A stretch of DNA of 64,000 bases, from assembly GCF_904849725.1 (NCBI RefSeq), contig NC_058521.1, forward strand, positions 559,694,176-559,758,175, written 5' to 3'. The notes under the pieces are model-generated. The model was not told where the DNA came from. It was given only the letters and a program-made list of their open reading frames with translations, and did not search any database. Both the position numbers and the translations under genes were made by a program. The DNA is from Hordeum vulgare subsp. vulgare (Eukaryota > Streptophyta > Magnoliopsida > Poales > Poaceae). This document shows positions 1 to 9,785 of this stretch, in pieces (the stretch's first letter is position 1; every line of letters begins with the position of its first letter).

Positions 1-3000
1 AGTGACTTTGGAGTCAACTATATAAGATCTGAACTTTTCACATGCAAACACGACTGCTAAAAACTCCTTTTTCCGTAGTGGCATAGTTTCTTTGGGCACT
101 GTCTAGAGTTTTACTAGCGTAGTGAATAACATTCAACTTCTTGTCAACTATTTGTCCTAGAACAGCACCAACAACATAATCACTAGCATCGCACATGATT
201 TCAAAGGGCAAGTTCCAATCAGGTGGTTGAACAATAGGTGCGGTTATCAAGGCCTTCTTAAGTATTTCGAAAGCTTCCTCACAATCCTCATCAAAAACAA
301 AAGGAACATCCTTTTGCAAGAGGTTGATAAGAGGCCTAGAAATCTTAGAGAAGTCTTTAATGAACCTTCTATAAAAAGCAGCATGACCTAGGAAACTTCG
401 TATACCTCTGATATCTGTGGGGCAAGGCATTTTCTCAATTGCATCAACCTTAGCCTTATCAACTTCAATGCCTTTCTCAGAGATTTTGTGTCCTAAGACG
501 ATGCCTTCATTAACCATGAAGTGGCACTTCTCCCAGTTCAATACGAGGTTGGTATCTTTGCATCTCTGTAAGACTCGATCAAGGTTGCTGAGGCAATCGT
601 CAAAGGAAGAACCGTAAACGGAGAAATCATCCATGAAAACCTCAACAATCTTTTCACAAAAGTCAGAGAATATAGCCATCATACATCTTTGAAAGGTGGC
701 AGGTGCATTGCATAAGCCAAAAGGCATACGTCTATAAGCAAAGGTACCGAAGGGGCAGGTGAAGGTGGTTTTCTCCTGATCAGATTGTGCAACAGGTATT
801 TGCAAGAAACCTGAATAACCGTCTAGAAAGCAGAAGTGTGTGTGTTTAGATAGGCTTTCTAGCATTTGGTCGATAAACGGCAAAGGATAATGGTCTTTCC
901 TGGTTGCCTTGTTCAGTTTCCGGAAGTCTATCACCATCCTATAGCCAGTAATAATCCTCTGTGGGATTAGTTCATTCTTATCATTAGGAACAACGGTGAT
1001 ACCTCCCTTCTTAGGTACGCAATGTACTGGACTTACCCAATCACTATGAGCAACAGGATAAATGATTCCTGCTTCCAGAAGCTTTAATATTTCTTTTCTC
1101 ACGACCTCTTTCATCTTAGGATTTAATCTCCTTTGATGATCAGCAACTGGTTCAGAATCAGGGTCAGTTTTAATCTTGTGCTGACATAGAGTGGGACTAA
1201 TACTCTTAAGATCATCAAGAGTATATCCAATAGCCTCATGGTGCTTCCTCAAAGTTTTTAATAACTTCTTCTCTTCGTGATTCGAGAGATGAGCACTAAT
1301 AATAACAGGATATATCTCCTTCTCATCAAGGTAGGCATACTTAAGAGTATCTGGTAACTGTTTTAGCTCGAACACAGGATCACCCTTTGGTGGGGGAGGA
1401 TCCCCAAGCAATTCAACAGGCGGATTATTCTTGAGAATAGTCTATTGTTCTAAAACAATTTTATCTATCTCATCTCTTTTATCCATATGCATATCATTTT
1501 CATGCTCAAGCAGATATTGCTCTAGAGGATCCGTAGGAGGCATGGCAATAGAGGCAAGAGCAATGATTTCATCCCTACCAGACAACTCTTTTTCATGGGG
1601 TTGTCTTCCAAACTTGGAGAAGTTAAATTCATGAGACACACCCTCAAAACTTACACTGACAATCTGTTTAATGCAATCAATATGAGCATTGACAATGTTG
1701 AGAAAGGGTCTACCAAATATGATGGGACAAAAGCTATCTTGTGCAGTAGCAAGGACGAGGAAATCAGTAGGATACTTCGTCTTACCACACAGGACTTCTA
1801 CGTCTCTCACAATTTCCACAGGGCAGATAGTGTCTCTATTAGCTAGCGTAATAGTGACATCAATGGGTTCTAACTCAGCAGGTGCAATCTCATCTTTGAT
1901 TTCATCATATAGGGACCGGGGTATTGCACTAACACTAGCACCCATATCACATAAACCATGATAACAGTGATCTCCTATCTTGACAGAAACAACGGGCAGG
2001 CCAACTACAGGTCCATATTTGTCTTTTGCGTGAGGTTTAGCAATTCTAGCGGAGTCCTCGCAGAATTTGATAACATGCACGTCTATGTCTTCTGCTAAGA
2101 GATCTTTGATAATAGCAACACTAGGTTCAACTCTAATTTCCTCACGGGGTGCAAGTGGTCTAATGTAACCCCTATGTATCACAGTTGGAGCTTTAGAATA
2201 ATCCTTTTTCCTAGCAGGGTAAGGTGGTTTCTCAGCGTAGGCACAAGGAACAATAGGATCACTAAAGGCAATGACTTTCTCTTCAACTAGATTGGGTTTA
2301 ACTATGTTGACTTCTATAGGGGGATGATACTTAAACCACTTCTCTTTGGGAAGATCAACATGAGCAGCAAAAGATTCACATAGAGAAGCTACTATCTCGG
2401 AGTCAAGTCCATACTTAGTGCTAAAATCTCTAGAAGTGTTTGTTTCAACAAAAGATTTAACGCAATCAAACTGGAAATTCATACCTGACTCCTTACCTTC
2501 TTCAACCTCCCAATCTTCAGAGTTACCTTTGATTCTTTCCAATAAATTCCACTTGTGGTCAATATCCTTCTTCATAAAAGAACCGGTACAAGAAGTGTCA
2601 AGCATGGTACGACCTTCATGAGAAAGCCGAGCATAAAAGTTTTGAGTGATAATTTCTCTCGAGAGCTCATGATTGGGGCATGAATATAGCATTGATTTAA
2701 GCCTCCCCCAAGATTGAGCTATGCTTTCCCTGTCACGAGACCAAAAGTTATAAATATAATTCCGATCACGATGTACTAAATGCATAGGATAAAACTTTTG
2801 ATGAAATTCCAATTTCAACCGATTGTAGTCCCATGATCCAGTATCAGCACATAGCCTATACAATGTCAATGCCTTATCCTTCAAAGATAAAGGAAATACT
2901 TTCTTATTTACCTCATCCTCGGGCAAACCTGCAAGCTTAAATAAACCACAAACTTCATCTACATAGATTAGATGCAAGTCTGGATGTGAAGATCCATCTC

Positions 3001-3154
3001 CTGTAAAAGGATTAGCCAGCAGTTTCTCAAGCATACCCGAAGGAATTTAATAATAGATATTTTCAGTAGGTACCTCAGGTTGAGGAAAAACTCCTCGTGC
3101 TTCCGTTCGTGGTGAAGATACCCCGAACAAATTCCTCAAAGGAACAGTTTCCAT
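1..3154 (-). pseudogene. gag-protease-reverse transcriptase polyprotein of Gypsy element (broken)
   Basis: The polyprotein would start at the ATG at 3154-3152, which is supported by the same start context in the related gag at 55.25 kb. From there a single frame carries gag, an aspartic protease (LCDMGAS near 1960), reverse transcriptase (catalytic FMDD near 630) and the beginning of RNase H (CDASDYVVGAVLGQ near 180). Three lesions are visible. A TAA at 3047-3049 sits where the related gag reads YYEI, so it looks like a GAA to TAA change. An in-frame TAG at 1442-1444 separates protease from reverse transcriptase. A frame change near 70 turns the expected ELLAVVFACEKFR-like stretch out of frame. 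The TAG might be a readthrough site in an active relative, but with the other two lesions it is more simply decay. Confidence 0.85.
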
Positions 3155-3231
3155 AGTGACAAGTGACAATAAATTTCAGCACAGTATATAAATGTTTCCT
3201 TACCAAATTCCACTTACCAAAGGCACCTACC

Positions 3232-3249
3232 TCCCCGGCAACGGCGCCA
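3232..3249 (-). other. Retrotransposon primer binding site (tRNA-Asp type)
   Basis: On the minus strand this reads tggcgccgttgccgggga, complementary to the 3' end of plant tRNA-Asp including CCA. It lies 11 bp from the inferred LTR edge. The same site, with one mismatch, occurs at 55325-55342. Confidence 0.85.
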
Positions 3250-3260
3250 TAAAAGAGTCT

Positions 3261-4734
3261 TGAAGACCCACAAGTATAGGGGATCAATCGTAGTCCTTTC
3301 GATAAACGGTTTTCAGCAAGGTAATAACTGCAAGCACTGAAAGTAGCGGTAACAAGTGATGGTGTAGTGAGGTGAAACGTAGCAAGTGAAAAGTAACAAG
3401 TAACAAGTAGTAGCAACGGTGCAGCAAAGTGGCCCAATCCCTTTTGTAGCAAGGGACAAGCCTGAAAAAAGTCTTATAGGAGGAAAAGCGCTCCCGAGGA
3501 CACACGGGAATTTCTGTCATGCTAGTTTCATCATGTTCATCTGATTCACGTTTGTTACTTTGATAGTTTGATATGTGGGTGAACCGGCGCTTGCGTACTG
3601 CCCTTACTTGGACAAGCATCCCACTTATAATTAACCCCTCTCGCAAGCATCCGCAACTACGAAAGAAGAATTAAGACAATGTCTAACAATAGCATTAAAC
3701 TAGTGGATCCAAATCAGCCCCTTACGAAGCAACGCATAGACTCAGGTTTAAGCTTCTGTCATTCTAGCAACCCATCATCTACTTACTACTCCCCAATGCC
3801 TTTCTCTAGGCCCAAAGATGGTGAAGTGTTATGTAGTCGACGTTCACATAACACCACTAGAGGAAAAGACAACATACACCATATCAAAATACCGAACGAA
3901 TACCAAATTCACATGACTATTATTAGCATGACTTATCCCATGTCCTCAGGAACAAAAGTAACTACACACAAAGCATAATCATAATCATGATCAGAGGTGT
4001 AATGAGTAGCATCAAGGATCTGAACATAAACTCTTCCACCAAGTAATCCAACTAGCATCAACTACAAAGAGTAATCAACACTACTAGCAACCTTACAAGT
4101 ACCAATCGGAGTCGCGAGACGGAGATTGGTTACAAGAGATGAACTAGGGTTTGGAGAGGAGATGGTGCTGATAAAGATGTTGATGGAGATGACTCCCCTC
4201 CGATGAGAGGAGTGTTGGCGATGACGATGGCGACGATTTCCCCCTCCGGAAGGGAAGTTTCCCCGGCAGGATCGTCCTGCCGGAGCTCTAGATTGGTTCT
4301 GCTCAAGTTCCGCCTCGTGGCGGCAGAGAATCCATGAAAAAGCTCCACCCTGATTTTTTCCTGGACGAAACCCTTCATATAGCAAAAGAGGGGGGCCAGA
4401 GTGCCCACAAGCCCGGTAGCCGCCAGCAAGGGGGCGGCGGCTACCAGGCTTATGGGCCCTGGTAGCGCCCCTCTGGTACTTCTTTCGCCCAGTATTTTTT
4501 ATTTGATCCCAAAAAATTCCACGTTGATTTTCAGGGCATTTGGAGTTGCGCAGAATAGAGGACTCAGACTTGCTCCTTTTCCAGTCCAGAATTCCAGCTG
4601 TCGGTATTCTCCCTCTTCAAATAAACCTTGCAAAATAAGAGAGAAAAGGCATAAGTATAGTACCACAAAGTATAATAACAGTCCATAAAGCGATAAATAT
4701 CAACATGAAAGCATGATGCAAAATGGACATATCA
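3261..4734 (-). repeat. 5' LTR of the Gypsy element
   Basis: On the minus strand it begins TGATATGTCC at 4734 and ends GGGTCTTCA at 3261, so it has TG...CA ends. It is homologous over its length to the LTR at 47970-49484, which gives independent support for both edges. Length is 1474 bp. Confidence 0.8.
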
Positions 4735-5966
4735 GCTACCGAAGTTCCTTCCCTTTGACGAGAAGTAGGTCTCCGTTGGAGCGGTGTGGAGGCACCAATG
4801 CTCCCCAATAAGCCACTAGGGCCACCATATTCTCCTCACGCCCTCACACAATGTGAGGTGTCGTGATTCCACTATAGGTGTCCTTGAAGGCGGCGACCGA
4901 ACCTTTACAAACAAGGTTGGGGCTATCTCCACACAAAGCTTGGAGGCTCCCAACAAGACGACGGAGCTTCACCACAATGGAATGTGGCTCCGAGGTGACC
5001 TCAACCGTCTAGGGTGCTCAAACACCAAAGAGTAACAGGATCCGCAAGGGATTAGTGGGGGGCAATCAATTTTCTCTATGTGGAAGTGTAGATCTTGGCC
5101 TTCTCAACCAATCCCTAGGAAATCAACAAGTTTGATTGGCTAGGGAGAGAGATCGGGCACATATGAGCTTAGGGATCAACAATGCAGTCTTGGAGGGTCA
5201 AAGGTAGGGTTCGTGAGGTAGGTGAACCCTTTATATAGTGGGGGAACAAGTCCAACTGTTACCCCCACTATCAGCACACCCCTAGAGGTACTACCGCTTG
5301 GGGGAAGCAGTACTACCACTGTCCCTAGTGGTACTACCGCCTGGTGGGAGCGGTACTACCGCAAGCCCTAGCGGTACTACCGCCAAACCTGGGCGGTACT
5401 ACCCCTAGGCAGACTCAAAGCCACGGTAGTAGAAATACTACTATCGAGCCTACCACCGCTGGAAAAGTATTCGCAAAAAGTCCGACGAAGTACACCCGCT
5501 CAGAGAGGGAGGTACTACCGTCCCTAAGCGGTACTACCGCTCGACTCGAGCGGTACTACCGGTCAACTAGAGGTAGTACCGCTCATCTGGAGCGGTACTA
5601 CCGCTAGCAAGCGGTACTACCTCCAGCTTGAGCGGTACTACCGTTGGACCCTTTGCAAATGCAAGGATAGACCAAGCGGGTGCTACATTGCCACAAAGAG
5701 AAGGTGGTGGAAAGAAAATGTGCGCGTGTGTGAGTTGATTCCACCCAAACCTTTCCGACGTGGAACCCCTCTTGATAGTACGGCTTTCCTACTACTCAAC
5801 ACTACCAAAGGGAAACGTAGGAAACACCGTGCTCCAACAACACCGAGGGGCGATGAATCATCTTGTGCCATGTGGTGTATTATCTGAAATGCTCAATGCA
5901 CACGATTAGTCCGTAGAGGTGCTGTCATCAATCACCAAAACTACTTAGAACAAGATATGCCCTAAC
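4735..5966 (-). mobile_element. LTR-like fragment hosting the Gypsy insertion
   Basis: The segment looks like an older minus-strand LTR. Its 5' edge would be the minus-strand TGTTAGGGCATATC ending at 5966, and a minus-strand TATA-like ctatataaagg lies near 5233-5243. There is no coding sequence. It contains the palindromic array listed separately. The family is not recognised with confidence, and the other end was lost or separated by the Gypsy insertion. Confidence 0.5.
5285..5655. repeat. Array of short inverted repeats (gcggtactaccgc)
   Basis: About fifteen copies of gcggtactaccgc or close variants occur in 370 bp, in both orientations. The core is a 6-bp inverted repeat around one central base. 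Spacers between copies are short and unrelated. Confidence 0.85.
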
Positions 5967-6189
5967 ACTTGGCTAGTTCAAGACTAGCTCACATGAGGCT
6001 GAATGAGCAAATACAACCTCTAAACCATCTCCAATCCGTTTAGTTGCGCGCATTTAGTTCTCACGCATTAGGGGATAGCTTAGCGCACGGTGTTTGGTTG
6101 CATGCGTTATCTGAACTGACACATAAGCACGTCATTTGATTGCATACACGGCGCGAGGTGTGCTAACCTTGTACCCTATATGGTGAGGT

Positions 6190-6490
6190 TACCTTGCACA
6201 TGAACAAACCTAGCACACCAACGCCACAGCAGATCAATGGTGATGAACTCCACGATGATGATGAAGTTCTTGACCGCAAGGCGTGGCGCCGCCTTGCCAA
6301 CTACAATGTTGCCAACTTCAATGACACCAACTGTGTGCTTTTGCACATAGTTGGCGTAAGCTTCTTCTGTCGCCCGCCTAGTCTTAAATCTTGTGTGGTT
6401 GTTGTTGCTGACAAAGGCAACTTGTTCACTGCAATCTTCCCATGAACTGTAAACCCCGGGCACCTTCCCGACAAACACCGCATACCATTT
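6190..6490 (-). pseudogene. RNase H1 N-terminal / viroplasmin-like domain remnant, copy 1
   Basis: The minus-strand translation begins KWYAVFVGKVPGVYSSWEDC and continues with a FxxNN and a FKTRRATEEAYANYV stretch. This is the pattern of the RNase H1 N-terminal nucleic-acid-binding domain (W-Y-A-V-xx-G-xx-PG-V-Y-x-SW...C...V...F/YK-xxx-EEA). In eukaryotic RNase H1 and caulimovirus P6 this domain binds RNA-DNA hybrid or RNA. A hydrophobic continuation (NFIIIVEFI) is shared with copy 2 at 19845-20085. No RNase H catalytic domain follows. It lies just downstream of the SANT-like ORF1 on the same strand. No start codon is evident, so it may be a downstream exon of ORF1. Confidence 0.6.
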
Positions 6491-6844
6491 AGCCTAGCAG
6501 TGCACAAGAACAACAGTTGAAGCAGCAAGCAAAGGAACAATCAAGGAGCAAGCAATGAAGTAGAAGTAGTAAGCAAGCATGATCATATGACATAGTAAGT
6601 TCAAACCTAGCACTACACGGGTGTCATCCTACCACCAAATTCAAAAGAGGGTGTCATCCTACCACCGCAAGTTCACGATCATCATGAGAGGCTAGTATAT
6701 ACTACCTCAAGAAAATATACATGCCATCAAACAATTTTCAAGCTCTAGATACACAAAATATATGTCATCATCGTCATCGTTGTCGCCATCACCATCGCCA
6801 TCACTACATAGGATCATGCATGCGTTAACTAACAACAAGCTCTG

Positions 6845-7831
6845 GTAGTAGTGCTTGTCCAGCAAGCTCCCAAGCCAGATCACCCTGTGGGCGTATGCCA
6901 TGGCAACAAACCCAACACCGTGGGCCTTGTTGTCCAGCAGGCAGCTCAGAGCTTCCATGAGAGCCTCATCGCTGAAGCCACCTTGCTCAATGACGGCGTT
7001 GTACAGGGACATCAAGGGTATTTCTCTCCCTAATGGCGATTGTCGCCTCCTTTGCTGTTGAAGACAATAATCACCTCCGCCATCAAACTGCCCATGTTCC
7101 TCTTCCTATCGTGCACAGGGACATGCTCAAATGGCTTCTCAAGGCTATCAAGGACTGACTCTATATACGGGGTGCCTAGGATGCTCGGCTTTTGCCAGGC
7201 TGAAGGAGAACCATGAGCCTCACCGGAGCACATGGCATGCTTTCCCGTTGCAAGGCCATAGAAGAAGATGTGTTGCATCTGGTTGTAGTTCAGGATGGGT
7301 GTGTTGTGGAATTCAGCGTCCTTGGGGTGGTCCTAAGATAGAAGCACAAGTGTTGTTAGTTGCTAGAAGGCAATGGTTGACAGTGTGTAAAGCAAGGGGA
7401 TGGTGAGCTAACCGTGACATGGCCAGTGTAGGGCTCTGCCTCGAGAATGATAAGCAAGTTCTTTGATCCCAGGAGGCGCTGCTAAGGTCTCTGAGCTTGG
7501 ACACTTGGATTCGTCGATCTCCCCACTTCCTCAGTGGTTGTACACCTAGGTGGTGCTCACCTACGGGCCACAGAACTCGAATACCTGCTTGACAACTGTG
7601 TTCAAGTGCACCTCCTTGAAGCCCTTGTCAGTCCTAACCCTAGTAGATATGAGCTCGCACATCTTGTTCAACATGAAAGTGGACATGAACGGTTGCCGCT
7701 TCATATTGTTTCCTCTACCGTCCTTCTTGGCCTTCAGTGCAGCGGCAATGGAAGTGGGAGTTGGCTCAATGATCACAACTGGCATAAGGATAGAAGCACT
7801 AGGTGACGCCACGAACACCTTTAAACCATAA
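6845..7831 (-). pseudogene. Myb/SANT-like ORF1 of Harbinger-like element, copy 1 (broken)
   Basis: Minus-strand exon 1 (about 7818 to 7420) carries FMSTFMLNKMCELIS, TDKGFKEVHLN and VSKLRDLSSASWDQ, typical of the plant Myb/SANT-like (trihelix-like) protein paired with PIF/Harbinger transposases, where it acts in DNA binding and transposase import. Exon 2 (about 7335 to 6845) carries DHPKDAEFHNTPI, GLATGKHAMCSGE and the C-terminal block IEQGGFSDEALMEALSCLLD. Between them is a probable intron. Stops and a frame change occur after FEFCG (near 7560), so the gene is dead. Confidence 0.7.
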
Positions 7832-8790
7832 GGATGTTCTGTCTGAGGAGGGGCTGCGAGTCCTCCACATAGGAGGTCACAGACTATCCGTCCGCGAGGA
7901 CAGTGGTCTGACTAAGATCTTGCGTCTGTGTGATCATGTCCTACAATCGTGTCACGCATGGACAGTAAGCATAGCACACACAGTACCACAACATCACAAT
8001 CGATAGCTACCTCAACATTAGAACTAGCTACTCTAGCATGCTACAAATCCATAGAGTTCATCCATAGTGTTCATCACTTTCATACTACTCTAGCTATACA
8101 CAGATCTAGCACAAATTGCTAACACAATATCATAATCTAGCATGTTCTTACAGATCAATGCACGAACCAATCCTACCACATGCTTGCACATCTAACCCTA
8201 TGGCTACATTCTCTCCGGTCTAGCTACAACGAATAGTGAGAAAAGAGGTGATTAAACTCTCAGAGGCCATGGCTGGAGCTCGGAGGGACACGGGAGGGGT
8301 CGAAGAAGTTGGGGAGGGGAGTCGCCGCCGTCGTGGACTGCCGGCAAGTGAGGGAGCTCCGCTTACCTTATCGTCGATGCGTGTCAGCGGGAAAGATCAA
8401 AAGGGGGAAGAATGATGGCGGGGCTTTGAGCGGTGAAAGGAGGGGGGCTAAATAGGGCGACCAAATCGGCGGGAGGTGAGCCGCAACACTCCCGCCGATC
8501 TTTCGGAGACGCGCACGAGTTCGCACCATCTCCCTGGTCGCACGAGCTCAGTGTCATATTCCCCTCCTCCTCGCACGAGCCAGGCTCTGGAGAAGCTACC
8601 GATCTAAACATAGGTTGCGGGCCTGGCTAGGATAATGCTATAAAGTTCATGCGGTACATGTCGAACTGTGTATGGAGGCCAATCAAACAGCCTAATTTCC
8701 CGTGGGCCTGGTTAGGCCTTATGCGGGCAACCAAACACATCACTAGATCTTACGTTCAAGCCAAGGGTTGACCTGGCTGTCAGGTAGCAG

Positions 8791-9400
8791 AATGTCCGGA
8801 TCAGCATCGCCTTCTTGCTAGCAAGATGCATGGTATAGAGCTCCGTATGGGCCTCCCTTCCTTTCGTTATACGGCAGCAATGTTTCTTCATCGAAGTGTG
8901 CTTCCATGCATGCTATCCAAAAGGGAAAACAATATATATATTCTTCAGCATGGATATTTGAGCGTTATCCATATTAACAAATACAACACTCCTCTCAGCA
9001 GACAAATAAATGATTGGCTGAATCTAGGAGAAACCAAGGACCACAATGAAGAAAGGAAGGAAGGAAGGAAGGAAGGATTCACCTCTAGATATGCAGATCC
9101 AACACTGGAAACAATGTTCATGCATTTCCTGACAAGGGAGGGTACATACACCTTACGTGTGGTTAGTTTTTCGAAGTACATTGCATGTCTAGATCTCATA
9201 CGATCTGATATATCTGTGTTCTAGGCATGCCTCTACGAAAGAATAAACTAACCAAGTGTATATGAGTATAAAGTATTAGTTTCCCTCTCCTTTTTGTACT
9301 AAAAAGATTGGTTGCAATCATGCCAACAGTGTTGACAGTACTCATAAAATAGCCCTGTACAATGTAAACATAAGCTGTCCCTTGTACATTCACTTCTCCT
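8791..9400. other. Non-coding DNA upstream of YUCCA, with (GGAA)n
   Basis: No recognisable gene or mobile element. A short (ggaa)n microsatellite lies at about 9053-9075. The stretch probably contains the distal promoter of the YUCCA gene; I see no auxin-response TGTCTC motif that stands out. Confidence 0.5.
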
Positions 9401-9409
9401 TATATATAG
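9401..9409 (+). promoter_or_regulatory. Candidate TATA box of YUCCA
   Basis: The sequence tatatatag is followed by a purine-rich stretch. It would give a 5' UTR of about 350 nt, ending in a GA-rich segment (9700-9730) just before the start codon. It is the strongest TATA-like site in the upstream kilobase, but position is the only evidence. Confidence 0.4.
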
Positions 9410-9785
9410 GGGAGAGGGGCCTCTGTAGCACATAGGTTCTGAGCTCAGTGAGGTACCCAAATAGGTTCTGATCACGCCTTTCTCCTCCTCCATGCTTACA
9501 CTGGTACCACTGTAGTAGTACATGCAAGAAGATGATGTCACTTGCACTAGCAGCTTAGGTTTGTGCCTACATCTAGCTTCTTTCAGAGCGTAGAGGCAAA
9601 CGGAGATATACGCATTCCACGCTCATAGGACTAGCTAGGTGGTGTCTTTCTTCCTCTCTTCATTCCGTTCCATGAGCTTGGGGGTGCAAAACTTCCAAGG
9701 AGAGAGATAGAGAGAGAGATAGAGAGTTGTGTGTTTGTGTGCCTAGCTAGGTGTGTAGGCTTATTGGTTCTTGGGCCGTTGATCG

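Larger units (their letters stand above)
1..4734 (-). mobile_element. Athila-lineage Gypsy LTR retrotransposon, 5' portion
   Basis: Read on the minus strand this is 5' LTR (4734 to 3261), primer binding site (3249 to 3232), gag-protease-reverse transcriptase (3154 to 1) and then the window edge, so RNase H, integrase and the 3' LTR lie outside. Assignment to Athila rests on the gag type (motif LKSMLYSCPNHEL), a protease active site reading LCDMGAS, and the reverse transcriptase motifs MPFGLCNAPATFQRCM and FMDDFSVYG. The reading frame is broken, so the copy is dead. It was inserted into an older minus-strand LTR that continues from 4735. A second relative of this element lies at 47970-55342. 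Confidence 0.9.
6030..8790 (-). mobile_element. PIF/Harbinger-like transposon remnant, copy 1
   Basis: Both edges carry 'gtttggttgc'-type sequence (near 6110 and, as ggcaaccaaaca, near 8730). The order of parts on the minus strand is GC-rich 5' region, Myb/SANT-like ORF1, then an RNase H1 N-terminal domain. Copy 2 on the plus strand at 15776-20395 has the same order, so this is one family. No DDE transposase is present. Exact ends and target duplication could not be fixed by eye. Confidence 0.6.

Noticed and set aside
3232..3249. Match to the tRNA-Asp 3' end
   Set aside because: No tRNA body is present; position next to the LTR edge shows it is the retrotransposon primer binding site.
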